From Kryptolebias marmoratus (lineage: Eukaryota > Chordata > Actinopteri > Cyprinodontiformes > Rivulidae): a stretch of DNA of 64,000 nt. Shown here in pieces: positions 24,236 to 36,699 of the stretch. The DNA lies in NCBI RefSeq assembly GCF_001649575.2, contig NC_051445.1:6688625-6752624 (forward strand). Direction: 5' to 3'. The position numbers and the translations under genes are program-made. The notes beneath the pieces were generated by a model that made no database searches, was not told the DNA's origin, and saw nothing but the letters and a program-made list of their open reading frames with translations. The number at the start of each line of letters is the position of its first letter. The stretch's first letter is position 1.

Positions 24236-25429
24236 GTGGAAAGCCGAACTGGTGCAAAACAAAAAAATTAAGTAAAATTGAAATAAAAAAGACCTTATCA
24301 AAGAAAAGTTCTACTTATTCCAGTGGGTTTTGACAGTCGACATTCACATTTTTTTTTCCTATCGTCTTTAGGTTCTTAGTCCACTGACACTTCCTCTCAC
24401 ACAGCTTCTGTCTCGTCACACTTTGCATGTTCTCATGCACATATGTGCCAGCCACGTGCACTCTAGCATGTGCTCCTCTTTTGTTTCTAGATCGTGACAT
24501 AAAGTGCCATAGGCTAAACTAGGAAACACAAGGGATTCTTAACCTGATTCTGTCCTGCTCTGTGGCCCCTGATGCCCTGCAGTCCAGAGAAGGTGGCCTG
24601 GGAAACTTTGCTATAGGCTCTGCTTACATCACACATTACAATCCACTCTGTCAGTATTTTAAAAACTACAAGAGCCTCTCTGTTTTATATATTAAAAATA
24701 TAATCAATTTCTTGCATTATATTTTTGATCATAGTTTTTATATTTTAGAAAAAAAGGAATGGATCATCAGAAAACTAAATTGTTTTACACATGCTCATAT
24801 AATCTCACTGCATTATTCTTTCAGTTTCCACGCAAAAATTTCCCTGATAATTTATTTAGTGTTTGTACTGTGTCCCTTTATAAACAGCAAATAAGGCACA
24901 TGCTTAATAGGTCACTGTATTTGTTACCAAATGTGGAGTATGTATCCTGTGGTAAATGACAATGGACTGTTAATAAGAAAAAGTGATCCTGCGTGGCTTG
25001 GCTTTCTGTGGATCAGACCTGTTCCTGCACAGGATGATTGCTCACTTAAATTAGAATCAGAAAAAAAGTTTGGAAGCAGGTTAGTACCATTATGACGTTT
25101 CTGGAGCTAGTTAAAAGTAGTCCTGAATGTTGAATTTCTTTGAACATTAAATGCTTTTTTACACCGTAACTTGAGAAAAACCTTTTTTTGGGATTTATCT
25201 CCGGCAAATTGATTTTAAATTTTGGAAAACACCAAAACTTTAAAGGCCTTACACAGGTTCTGTGAGATCCATTATGGAACATTTTATTCATCCAGTGTAG
25301 CTTTCAGCTACTAGGTCTTTAGGAATGATCCTATTTATGCAACGGTAGTATTTTTACGCTAGTCAACTTCACTATATTTGGCACTTTTTCCTCATCAATG
25401 CAGCTAAAGAAATGGGCTACTTGTCATGA
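24236..25429. other. AT-rich intergenic DNA
   Basis: No gene, RNA or repeat recognised. Frames at 24562-24894 and 25046-25291 are hydrophobic or lysine-rich translations of AT-rich DNA. Confidence 0.5.
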
Positions 25430-25915
25430 GTTGTTGATGAATGAACAACCCAAATGGAGACTCGACTCCAGAAATAGACAGGTAAAGGTTATCATTAACT
25501 TTATTGTAACAAAAAGGGCTCCAGGGCAGGATCTTCTAAAAAAAACTTAAACTACAAGTAAATAGAATGGGTTTGAAAAAAAAAAGAAAGAAAAGAGGAC
25601 TTGACATGAGGAATAACAACACAAACTAGGACAAAACTGACAACAAAATTCAACTGAAAACTTGGAACAGTATATGTTTTAATGAAATGATTATCTGCTG
25701 CACAGCGGGTGTGATAATTACCAAACTAGGACCAGGTGTGAGGAGAGCTCAAGATAAAATTAACTAAACAAAAGATATTAGAAAACAAAACAAAAGCTGA
25801 AAAGGAGAACAAAACACAATAATTTAAAATAAAGTACCATAGACCCATAAATGCACCATTACAAAATCTAGAGCAAGACCTTAAAAAAACCAAGAACACC
25901 ACATCTACTTTATCA
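25430..25915 (-). mobile_element. LTR-retroelement-like remnant, minus strand
   Basis: Read on the minus strand, the segment has the order familiar from teleost Ty3/gypsy-type LTRs: CTCTCCTCACACCTGGTCC, then TTTGTCCTAGTTTGTG, a T-rich stretch, then ACAATAAAGTTAATG (polyadenylation hexamer at plus 25500-25505), and CATTTGGGTTGTTC near the end. The plus strand is correspondingly A-rich with many ACAAAA strings. No coding region or second LTR is visible, so a solo or truncated LTR is likely. The assignment comes from memory of the consensus pattern; exact family and ends are uncertain. Confidence 0.5.
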
Positions 25916-26849
25916 TAGCTAGTCATAAAGTTCTTAGTATGCAATTCAAAACTGGTTATTTGTTAGAAGCTTTTTTGAGATACAATACTAACTGATCACC
26001 TAAATATTTTCATAGGATTATGTCTGTTGTAAATAGCTTAACAAATAAATGGATTCCTTTTTCAAAGTACTCACTTTTGAACTAGAAATTCTATATATAA
26101 ATTACAAGACATTTTTAAAGAAATGTGGGATGAATTGAAACACAGGACAATACTCTAGGAATAAATCCTATTTCTTAGTATTAGCCCTGACCCTAGATTT
26201 TGATTGACCCCATGGGCCTTAATTTGAGTTAAAAAATGTAGTGGGTAAATCATTTCCCTGCATAATGGGACACAACTTAAAGAGCTCGATATGTCACCAG
26301 TTGTCCCATGTAAACAGACATAAACCTGATTATACACCCCCCCCCCCACACACACACACACACATAAAACTCAACATTTAAAGAGAATGCTTTGTGAGTT
26401 TTTTTCTTTTCTTTTCAGTAGAACTCTTGTTAAAATGATGCCTCTGAAAAATCTCAATTTGCTGTCCTTCTACATCTAAAATGAAATGAGACATTCCTCA
26501 CCCTTGGTATGAACATGCCAAAGGGGCATTTTCACGAATAGTTCTTCTATCAAATACAAACAAAGTCCTAAACCTCAGAGTGAAGGTTATTTTTAAACAT
26601 ATTTTAATCAAATCTATCTGCATCTTTGATATCGGTAATAAGTGGAGGACTGATATTAAAGCACAGCAGGGGGGTGATTATTGGATTACATTGCTTATGC
26701 CACATTCTGTCACCTTGTATCCTTTTAGTTCCTTGTATCATTTCAACAGAGAGTAAGAGTTTCAGTTTTCACCATACTAATAGGCCATACCATATTAGGT
26801 CAAGGTGGGGGGAGTGGGTAGTAGTTATCGTGGTGAGGGGACTTGTAGA
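25916..26849. other. AT-rich intergenic DNA with one AC repeat
   Basis: Nothing gene-like. A C11 run is fused to an AC repeat at 26337-26364, and a GC-balanced patch begins near 26620. Confidence 0.45.
26337..26364. repeat. C homopolymer joined to (AC)n
   Basis: Eleven C residues followed by about eight AC units. Confidence 0.92.
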
Positions 26850-27060
26850 GCACAGCTGAATATAACCTAATTAATACAGATACCTCCCCCATGGACAATG
26901 TCCCATCTCATCAGTGGGCTGCAGCATCTTAATGTTAGGTGCTAACTGCCTCCCTCGCATATGTCAGTCCTCGTTAAGGGACTGTGTCTTGTGGTAATGT
27001 CTTTCCGCTTAATGGCTTGTAAAAAGACGGTTAACACTCACTATTTGGCTTTCCTCCTTT
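26850..27060. promoter_or_regulatory. Candidate conserved non-coding element
   Basis: Repeat-free block with CCTAATTAATACAG, GACAATGTCCC, CATCTTAATGTTAGG, TTCCGCTTAATGGC and GACGGTTAACAC motifs, ending at a poly-T run. Looks like enhancer sequence; conservation not tested. Confidence 0.42.
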
Positions 27061-27550
27061 TTTTTTCTTCTGGGTGTCATGGTGAGATGACAGATACAAT
27101 ATGACTGACCTCTCAATAGGGGAATTTAATTGCAAGCAGAGAGTCTCACAGTGTTTGAAATGTGATACTCCCCTGTATGTTACACCGTTAAACCACTCAT
27201 AGTCACAGTTTACTTACACCTGATGCTTCAGTGTGTCTTGCCAGCCAATAACTAAAGTGATTCCTGTTAGAAATTATTGGCCATCCAATACAAAAAAAAT
27301 ATTTATCACACTGTGCTGATGCATTAATAAAGTAAACTTTTACCACAGATATTCCATTATCCGTTAAAGTGACCAATCACACATAAGAGCACAAGGGTGA
27401 AACCTCATCAGCAGTTCTCTGAACAATTAAATGTTTTGCTTTTTCAACTTCACTTCTGCATTTATTAAGCAATAACAATGTCTTAGAAGCATAAGTTTAC
27501 TCAGCCATTAGTCTGCAAGGCAGTAAAAGCAAATGAACTGTCATTTTTCT

Positions 27551-27566
27551 GTGTGTGTGTGTGTGT
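27551..27566. repeat. Short (GT)n repeat
   Basis: Eight GT units. Confidence 0.85.
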
Positions 27567-27819
27567 CTTAACAGTAAGAATTTTTCTAATGTCAAGAGCA
27601 GTACTTTCTTTTTCTCTTAGCATCTCCTCACTCAATCTCCCTACACCCCTCTAACCCCCCTCCCACTCCCTCATCTATGCATTCGTGTTGTATTATGAAA
27701 AAAGCAAACATGATTATTTTTGATTTCCCCGTTTGCCTGAGCAGTACATTTGGCCCACCCCTCTCTCCCCCGACCCTCTTGATTGAGGGCTAATGAAAAA
27801 GCTGTCCTGAGCGTCGCTC

Positions 27820-28135
27820 CCTCCCTGTATCCATTAAGAATAATTAGACGTGAACAATTTTGATGCCTGTAACCTCGGCGAGTGTGGCTAATGGTGTTAT
27901 AAATTGCTCCTTGTCCTGGGCCCTGCAAGCATTGGCGCGCGGCGGTGGGGGTGAGACGCTTAATTCAAAAGCACTCTGTCAACAGCACTGATTTGTGTGG
28001 TTAATGAGAGCGTTTAAAACAACAGGCGCAGCTCATGCATCCTAATGCTGATGGCAGGAGCAGGTTCGATAAAGAGGCTTGTCCACCATAATTAGCCACG
28101 ACAAACGCCCAGGATTAAGAGACAGGGGGCTGAAC
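27820..28135. promoter_or_regulatory. Strong candidate conserved non-coding element
   Basis: About 315 bp of repeat-free, CpG-containing DNA. It combines AAGAATAATTAGACG, GAACAATTTTGATG (SOX-like AACAAT), GGCTAATGG, TTATAAATTGC, a short CG-rich core (GGCGCGCGGCGG, 27934-27945), TTAATTCAAAAGC, GGTTAATGAG and CATAATTAGCCACG. It is sharply bounded by CT-rich DNA on the left and AT-rich DNA on the right. The alternative of an exon is not supported by frame or splice sites. Confidence 0.5.
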
Positions 28136-29884
28136 ATAGTGTGCCCTCTTAAAATGAGCCATGCTTGCTCGTACTCTTTTTCTACCTTTTTTTCATTTGA
28201 CTCTTTCCTTACGTCCCCTTCACTAGCATGACTAACAGCATTTTTCTATCATCTGTCTCTTTTTGTGTGTCAGCTTGACTGCCATATTTTCTTTTATTAT
28301 TCAAATTTCTTCTTATTTTACCTAAAATATGTTTCTAAGGCCGTAAGGTTTAAGAAGCCTCTGTGAGCAGAAGCTGCTGGTGAAACCAGTTCTCCTCTCA
28401 CAAATTCTCACATTTTCTTTTTCTCTTTGAGGCATCACTGTTCTTTACTACAATGTTTCTTTATTGAACATTTCTGTCCTAGTTGTTCAATCTGTGTTCA
28501 TTCTCATTTTTGTGCACTTCCCATGTGTTGTTTACAGATGATAAGCGGATCTCTCTTTTTGTTACTGTCCACTTTCTATACCTCACTGGAAGCTCTTAAG
28601 AATAAAGAGATGAGTTGCCTGTGGGATAAAAGCCTCAGGCTAAGAGGAAAGAAGAAACACAAAGCTGGTGCAGCGTGTAAGAGCTGTTCCTTAGAACTGA
28701 AGAATAGGAATAATACTCTAAGACATGAAGTAGAATAAAGAATGCATAGTATGTTTGTTTATTTATTATTAAAATAGCCTTCAAATAATGAAAAAGAACT
28801 AACAGATTGAAATAAATGTAAAGATGGGACCTAGTCTCAAGAACTTTGATGGGCCTAAAACATTACAGATGGTTTACAATTTGGTGAAAATTTTGCCACT
28901 GTTGTATGTTAAAGAATATTCTAACATGCTTTAATCAACTTCATTTTCCTGGTCTTCTAAAGTCCTGTGTCTCTGTGTTTCTGTAATTGATGCAGAAACA
29001 GACAGTGACAAACCCAGGCTCACTTTAAAAGGTGTTCAATTCCCCTGTAAATGCACGCTGACAAGATTAATTGAGCATTGCAAATGGTAAACTCTGACGC
29101 CCATGACGCCTCAAAAAATGGGAGCATCCACACAGACACCAGTGTTGACAGACTGATGCACATAGCACAAGAAGAAATAAAACCCCTAAAAACGTAAAAT
29201 ATGCAAAGAAACACACACAGATTGTCTTTATAAACACACATTAATGTGCAGAAGTCTGCATGTCGGTGCTCTTGCTTAGCTACACAAACACACATGCATG
29301 AGCACGCCTGCTGGCCTCCCTCAACCTACTTCCACGTGTCTTGCCCAACACAAATGACTTGATGGGCAGTTAAATGCAGGGGTCAAGGGTTAAATGAACA
29401 CCGTTGTTTATGAGGATGCGGTGTGAATCCATTTGCATTCTAATATTCCTTCTATTCCAAAGGCACACAAATGCACACACACACAGCTTCCGTTATGAGC
29501 AAAAGGGAGGGTGTGAGATGACTGGTGGACGGCTTGTTTTAAAATCCCATTATCAAGTTATTTATGGAATTCATGGCCTGACAACCTCGGTGACCTTGTT
29601 TTGTTAAACATGAACCAGACACGATTCCGGCACGTGGTGCTGCCTATTAGCTTTTGTTTTCAATAGCCTTAAAATGTCAGAAACTTCAATCACCCTTTGG
29701 GCAGCTTTTCACCTGTGTGTTTTGGCCCCCATCAAATGAACACAAGCGCAAATACAGTTATGGATTCATCATGGATTTACATAAACATGCATGCGTCCAC
29801 CATCAATTATGTGTACAACATTCTTATATGCAAACAAATAAACTTGCATAAAAACTTAGAAATGTATATGCAAATAAACACACC

Positions 29885-29966
<82 letters not shown>

Positions 29967-30289
29967 GATTTCGTTTAAATCCAGGGGCCTAGACAGACAT
30001 TTCAGACCAGAAGCTTTTTGTCTGTTTTGTGTTTGTGGGCTTTTTTTTTTTCAATCGCTGTGGATAGTCATGAGGTAAAAGGAAGTATCTCAATGGGTTG
30101 CCAATGTGGGTGATTACACTCATGAGTGAGTCTCCAGAATGTCTCACAACTTTTGCAGGGGTTCTTAATTTCCTCACTTACAGAGGCTTGCAGTCTTGTT
30201 GCTTTAATTTTGAAAAGGTTAAAACAAATTTTCTCTTAAAAGTCAGAGTCACTGCAGGTGTCTCAAGCCCATTTCAAACCCTTCAAACC
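28136..30289. other. Intergenic DNA with the AAT microsatellite
   Basis: AT-rich unique DNA with dispersed 'cacaca' strings at 29200-29490 and the long AAT repeat at 29885-29966. Frames at 28427-28738 and 29020-29295 are cysteine- and serine-rich translations without recognised domains. Confidence 0.5.
29885..29966. repeat. (AAT)n trinucleotide microsatellite
   Basis: About 27 uninterrupted units; on the + strand one frame reads as polyisoleucine. This is the longest trinucleotide array in the window, and its purity suggests recent expansion. Confidence 0.98.
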
Positions 30290-30547
30290 CTGTTCTCCCA
30301 GTGTATGCGATGGTTTTCTCTTGATCATCTGGTTTCCTCCCACACACAGACTAAAAAGATGCATCTTAGGTTAATTGGTAACTCTAAAGTGTCCCTAGGT
30401 GTGAGTGAGAGTGTGAATGACTGTTTGTCTCATTTGTTTCTTTGTGGCCCTGTACACCTGCCCGGGGTGTACCTCACCTCTCGTACAAAGACAGCTGGGG
30501 ACTGGCACCAGCTCCCCTATGACCCAGAAAGTAAAAAAATGGCTTAA
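30290..30547 (+). mobile_element. Copy 1 of a common teleost interspersed repeat (retroposon-type)
   Basis: The ordered strings GTTTCCTCCCACA, TTAGGTTAATTGGTAACTC, GTCCCTAGGTGTGAGTGAG, GGCCCTGTACACC, GGGGTGTACCTC, AGACAGCTGGGGA and CAGCTCCCCTATGACCC match a high-copy fish repeat known to me by its consensus around 'cctgtccagggtgtacc'. The segment is diverged, so the copy is old. The 149-codon frame at 30098-30547 runs through it and is not a host gene. I cannot say which LINE/SINE family name applies. Confidence 0.75.
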
Positions 30548-33500
30548 AAATTGTTGGCTGCATGGATAATTTGATGCACAATATATAAAAACAGTGTCAA
30601 TTTTACTTCCAAACAAATTACAATGAAAGTACAATTTGAAAATAGAAATTACATAAGTAGTAACCCAATCTTTGTGATTCTTGTGTCAAATCAAAGAGCT
30701 TCTAACTCTTTCAGATTTTAAGTTGTGACAATGGTAATAACACCAAATCTGGGTCTGAGTGTGCTTACTCAGTCCAAATATTATTTACTGTTTGTGACAA
30801 AGCCACACCTCAGTTTGAATTTAGAATTCAAGAAAAGACCATGCTGAGAGGTTCACAGTGCACACACTGCTGTTAATTGTTTCCTAAACAAGATTTCCAC
30901 TTCTAATCCATCCTTCCCTTGGTTGCTCCACTATTTAATTACGCCACTCAATGTTTAAATATATTATGATTACTCCTGTTTCAGCAAAGTACAACATCTT
31001 ACAGCTCTAAACTGTTCTCCATCATCTTTTTATTTGCCCACAAATCTCTCAGCAGCTTCATTGGCAAAAAGCAAGTATTTGAAGAGGGCAAACGTAAAAT
31101 CGAGCCACAGACTGCCCCTGTGAGTCTTACATTATTTAACGAGGCCCCAGCTGTGAGGCATAGAAGATTAAATCCCCCACATTCTAACATATGCCAGCTA
31201 AAAGACTGTAGCATCAGTGTGGGCCAGTGCCACCAGGCAAACACAGACTAAAACAACAACAGTTACGCAGCCCTCATGTTTTTCACGTTATTTTTCCAAC
31301 CCTTTGAGAGGATCAAGTCATAGAATGATGAACATTTAGCAATCAAATATGTCAGCTTTAGGTATGCCACAGGCCAAACTTCACCATGCAGTGTCAATCC
31401 ATTATGTATTGGCTAAAAATATAGTTAGTGGTGTTAGAATTGAATAGATTATCCTTGGATGTGTTTAGCCAGCAACAGAAGCCAAATAAGTGTTAACTTT
31501 AAATGTTAACTTTCACAATGTCTCTAAGTATAACAATCTCCTCAGTGAAGAAACTTTCCTATGCACATTTTACGTTATATTTTTTGGTCCTCTACGTAAG
31601 TTGTTTTTAAGGACCCTAAGATGAAACTGGAATTAAGTTGTAACTAGATTTAAAACTGATTCAAACAAAATACCAAAACACTAAAATTGTTGTTGAAGAG
31701 TAAACTTGTTGCTTTGATTTACAAATGTGAAATGATCAAGTAAATATGATTGCAACTAATATTAACTGGTTAATGATACCTCTGACTTGTCTTTCCAAAA
31801 AGGCTTGTCTATCACTCACAGCTATAGGAAAAGCACCACTAAACACATCTTTGAGGCCTATTATCTATCTACTGAAGTAAATATTCTAAAGCAAACCATC
31901 AACATATATAAAGGAGGAATTCAACACAAAGGTCCGCTCTGACTTGTATTAAGAAAATTAATGTTTTAGTTTTTTTTAAATGGGAGTTTACTAGAACAGG
32001 CTCATAATATTAACTCACTGATGTTGCAATTTAAGATCCCATTGCATAGGTTTAACTTCTCAGACCCAGTGGGTTTCTCCATCCAGTAGATGAGAAACTT
32101 TCCTAATGTTATTAAAACAAATAACACAAATTGAACTAAGTTATTTTCTGCAGAGCTGAAGGACAGGAGGCTTTGTTACATCTGTGGACAGCTTAATGGC
32201 TGAAGCATGCGTGGTCATTGACTTCTAACTTCTTTTCAGATTTCTGTGCTGGTATGTAGTTTAATTCCATAAAGTTTGCTTAATTACAAATACATTTGTG
32301 CTTAAAGGTTTTTAGAATAAAATTTAACATGATCTAGAAAAAGCTTTCATTATCTGCAGGGGTTAATTGTGAGTGCTGACATAATTTTATTGATTTGCTT
32401 TTCCAGTTAGAGCAGGCTAATAAGCACTTGCTAATTTACTTTTTCAATTAAAAAAGTAATGCAGTGTCAGTGTTTTGCATCTCCTATTGTATGTGTTATT
32501 TCATCTTTAAACAATGTTGTTTTACCTTTTTAATGTGAGTTTTGCTTGTATTTGTTTCTGACAGAATATATTTTTCAGTGTTCTCATTTATCACACAGAT
32601 TCTTTACTGGATGTTGCCATCAGTCTGCATTGTATACGTTTTACACTACAGGTGCATGCTTCTCTGCTCTGTGTGTGTCAGGTGTTTTCTCTAAACGTTC
32701 AGAAAAATTATATGAAAACAACCAGGTGGCCTAAAAGTGATATGATTAATTTACTATGTGGTAATTTAATCAAAACTACTTTTTTTTCTAGATGAGCACT
32801 GAAACATGTAGTTTATATAAAAACAGACACAGCAAAAGCCCATAGGAGAAGATGCAGATGGTTGTTAGTGCCCCAGGATGGAGTAATGTTTACAGAGGAA
32901 GAGATGCAATTTTAGCAGTCAATGCCAACTACTGGATAGCTTTTCTACAACAAGAGAAAAAGGAAAGAAGATGTAAAAGTTAAAGAATAGATTTTGCATC
33001 AAGGGAATAGTCATATTATAACTAATGTAATGAAGTAGATCTAAAATAGCATTATTAAAAGGCACTGTATGCTTTTTCAACTTCTAAATATTGAATGAAG
33101 AGCAACAACTAGACAGAGACAATTAACACTGTCTAGCACAATTAGCTTTTAATCTTTTATTTGTTGAAGTAGAAATTTGAGGATTTGAAAAATGAGTCAA
33201 CCAAAAACAAAGTATTTTTATGGAGTACTTTCAGATTATGATTTTTTTTTAGGGACTATTGACCCAACTATTGTACTGGACAGGACTTAATAATATTAAA
33301 TATAGAAGTGGTCTTGAATAGGATAAATTTAATATGACACAGCTTAAAATGTATTTAAAAATCTGGAAAAAAGTGTGTGTTTTTTAGCAAACATACACTT
33401 ATACCAACTTTATCACAATATATGAATTTTTGCATTGTGGTTTATATGTTTTAGGATCTTTTTGGTTTTGTGTAGAATTACTGTCCTGCATTCAATTTTA

Positions 33501-33788
33501 TATTCCATACGTGACCAAGCTGATACTTAATGTACCAAAAAATGAACTGGAATCAAGGAATGATCTGGCAGAAAAAAAATACTATTCATGCAATACTATG
33601 GCTGCTGTTTTGGGGAAGCAAACAGTCCATGTATTTGGTTCATCAAACAAATCTAACTGAACACCAAACAGAGGTTTTCCTCAGGAGCTTTCAGGTGTGT
33701 CAGTGCAGGAAAAAAAACTCAAGTAAAGTCCCCATTTCCTTTGAAAGACTGCCCATGGTCAGATTCTAGTATGATCTGCACCTCTCCA

Positions 33789-33861
<73 letters not shown>

Positions 33862-34659
33862 CAATTTTCAATTTAAAAAAGTGATTTTTTTTTTGTACTA
33901 ATTTATATAAAGATTAATACTAACAGCCAATCCAGTCAATCTATACTTTTCAGAGTATTTAAAGGATGCTTGTGGTTGCAGACATTCACATAAATCCATA
34001 CACACTCTTGCATGGCTTTCGCAGTGCATCAGAGCAGGTATGTATGTCACACTCTTAGTTTCATAACTCTCTTCTGGTGGTCAGCCTTGTCTCTTGGGCA
34101 GATAACCTGCTCATCTTCTTCCACCCCTTATGTTAGTGTCCCCTCTGGGGAGTGTGTATTCGTATAAGTGTGTGTGCTAAGGGTGGCAATACTCCCCGGT
34201 GTAGTGTTAGCCTCAGGCAGCACAAGGTAACATCAAACGATTCTTCTCTTTATGACTTATTTATTTATTATACAAGCTCACTGAGCATGTAGGAGAGGGG
34301 GAAAGATAGTGAGTTTGTACTAAAACAGGCTTGTATACATTTGTCACTGGTGCCAGGGTGTTTTCATTTTGTCCTCAGATACCATCACCGTTTGCAGGAG
34401 TGTCCTCCCTCGTGATGAGCAAATGAGCTTGGGGAGAGGGTGGGGGGAGGGGGGGTGCCTGTAGCTCATACTATGGGACCACCAGCAGTCTCTGTGCCCA
34501 GGTTTCAACTGTGTTCAAAGGATCCGAAAATCTCCCTCATCTGTTGCAACTATCTTTCTTGCGCAAATGCACAGCAACGCATTAAACTCAAAAGGTACTT
34601 GTTGGCGCTTTCTTGTTAGGTAAACTTGCTTCCAACAATGGAACAAGTTTGAGTGAAAT
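30548..34659. other. AT-rich intergenic DNA with a TA microsatellite
   Basis: No gene supported. Holds an 8-bp perfect hairpin (CTAGACAG at 33109-33116 against CTGTCTAG at 33129-33136) and the TA repeat at 33792-33861. A mixed GC stretch runs from 33960 to 34600 with G runs at 34436-34456. Confidence 0.5.
33792..33861. repeat. (TA)n microsatellite
   Basis: About 35 uninterrupted AT units, able to form cruciforms. Length is likely unstable and assembly here may be imprecise. Confidence 0.98.
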
Positions 34660-34745
34660 AATTTCAGTGGAATTTGCAAATCGTTGCATTTTATTTTTGT
34701 TTATAATTTACACAACATCCCAATCTACTTTGAATGGGGGTTGTA
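34660..34745 (+). mobile_element. Terminal fragment of a teleost DNA-transposon-type repeat
   Basis: The ordered motifs TTTGCAAATCGTTGCATT, TTTATTTTTGTTTATA, ACACAACATCCCAA and TGGGGGTTGTA at the end match a very common fish repeat terminus ending 'ggggttgta'. Only this end is present; the opposite end (starting tacaacccc) was not found within the window. The transposon superfamily name is not certain. Confidence 0.7.
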
Positions 34746-35205
34746 ATTACCATCAAGATTTGTAAAGCAGTCTCAAAGATGAAACGTCCTATTAAAAAAT
34801 TGCACAAATTTGTCAGATCTTAAAAAATTGTTTTCGTTTGTGTGGTGTCTCAGTCCACCACGCTTTTTAACTGCAATTCTTTAATTAGTTATCCTGGCAG
34901 CTCTACTTGTTGTGCATGTGGGCTTCTCAACAATTCTGAAAGTCTAGAGGAAATACAACCTCTTACCTACTTTACTTCTGATGAATAGTGTTACTGCCAT
35001 TCCAAGTGCTGGCCAAGCCTCTTGCTAAAAAATTGTCTTGATAAAACCGCTGGACGGGAAACAGTACACCAGAGTACTTCATCCCAACACCTCCCCCACC
35101 CCTTTCCCTTCTTCCAAATGAATATCCAGCCTTGTCCTCCACAAAGTGCATTAGGCACACAGTCATTAGTACAATTGGGCTCAAGGTACTTCTGTAAGGA
35201 GGCTT

Positions 35206-35228
35206 TGTGTGTATGTGTGTGTGTGTGC
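35206..35228. repeat. Imperfect (GT)n repeat
   Basis: GT units with one TA interruption. Confidence 0.85.
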
Positions 35229-35454
35229 GTAATATAGATGAGGAGGAGTGCCAAGCTGGAGGATGCTTTTGTCTCTCTTGCCCACTGCTTGGCATGCCCA
35301 CCTAATCCTCTCCCTGCACATTCATACATAGACCTAGTGGATCTGCACCTATCCACTACCACCCCTCCCACTCCTCCACTGCCCCTCCACCATTCCTGTG
35401 GAGAAGACAGGGTGCCCCCCTGCCCCTTGTTCTCGCCTGCTGCGATGGGGAAGT

Positions 35455-35665
35455 GCATCCTCATTTAATAATGTATCAGAGAGAAGACAGAGCAAGAGAG
35501 AGAGCTCTGACCCAGACGAATGCAGCCTCTCCATTATTTAGCATTTACAGACACCTTGCAGCTCGTTTCTGACTCAATATTTAATATAGCAGTATGAGAG
35601 GGAGGGCATTCTAAGGCTCCCACCCATTTGATTGTTCATTGTTAGAATATATTTTGGCCTAATGA
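35455..35665. promoter_or_regulatory. Candidate conserved non-coding element
   Basis: Contains CATTTAATAATG, CCATTATTTAGCATTTAC, CAATATTTAATATAGC and TGATTGTTCATTGTT motifs in otherwise repeat-free DNA. Homeodomain- and SOX-like cores are abundant. Confidence 0.33.
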
Positions 35666-36699
35666 AAGAAAAATGTACGTATACAAATTTACAGACAACC
35701 AAAAACCTATTAGAAAATAACTGAATGCTTTAAGTGTATTGGTAGGGCCTGTAGACAGATGCATGCAGACAGGAAGTAAAGCACCTCTCAGCATGAGAAT
35801 ATGTGGTGATCATCAGCTTTTAAAAAAAATTCTCATTGAATAACATTGAAGTTTGTTGATCATATAAGTTTGTGTCATAAGTGGTGATTATGTAACAGGT
35901 GTACAGGTCAGTGGGGGTACTTCATGGAATGGATAAATCTTGTCAAGCATAAATTAAGTGGCTTTATTATTTTCTCTGCCACAGATATATCTCTTCAAAG
36001 TCTTGAGGTTAACTGTTCGATCTGTTTATTCAAACGGCGTCTGTGAGAGTTTTGTCGCTCAACTGCCCTGCACATATACTGTATGTTAAAGGCCAGACAC
36101 TAATTCATTTTCATTTTATTTGAAGACTAAATCTCTCAAAATCACAATTTGTGCTATCTGTTTCTCAAACATTACATTTAGCTCTTGGGTATTATGAGCC
36201 CTTTTCACACTGACTAGTTAAAGGTAGGACTGTTTGCACCATGCTGTTTTTGTTTACAGAGACAGACGAGGGGTCAAAGTTGATGCACCGTCTAGCAGGC
36301 AGCCAATGCACAACACTTTCAAGCCAAACCTGAGATGCTTTCCTCCTGATTCTGTGTCATGTAAAAAATGACTGAGGTGCAATGGTGGATTGAAGCTGAT
36401 CCCATGCTGATACATCCCTGAGTTGGAAAAGGGAGGTTAGTTACAGAGCTGAAAAAGTATGTATAGGTGAGAAATAGCATTGTGGTAGAAAGATGCAGAG
36501 ATGATGTATGGAGTTAGAAAGCAATTAGCTGCAGGATCAGCAAGAGAATAATTTTGCTTTTACACATTCTAACTAACTTGGTCCAACATGTTTGGTAATT
36601 TTTACAAATCATAAAACTAATATAATCTACCATGGCTTTTTGTGTAAATACTCACTTTTGTGAGGTTTTACTTTTTGTTTCTGAAATATGCATGTTTGT

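Larger units (their letters stand above)
34746..36699. other. Intergenic DNA with a candidate element at 35455-35665
   Basis: Mixed composition, with a GT repeat at 35206-35228. Antisense frames at 34972-35464 cross that repeat and CT-rich DNA. No gene supported. Confidence 0.45.

Noticed and set aside
29697..29978. Frame with a long polyisoleucine run
   Set aside because: Direct translation of the AAT microsatellite.
30098..30547. 149-codon frame on the + strand
   Set aside because: Its second half is the teleost interspersed repeat, so it is not a host gene.
34991..35464. 157-codon open frame on the - strand
   Set aside because: Crosses the GT repeat at 35206-35228 (read as a Thr/His run) and a CT-rich stretch; sense frames overlap it. 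Composition artefact.
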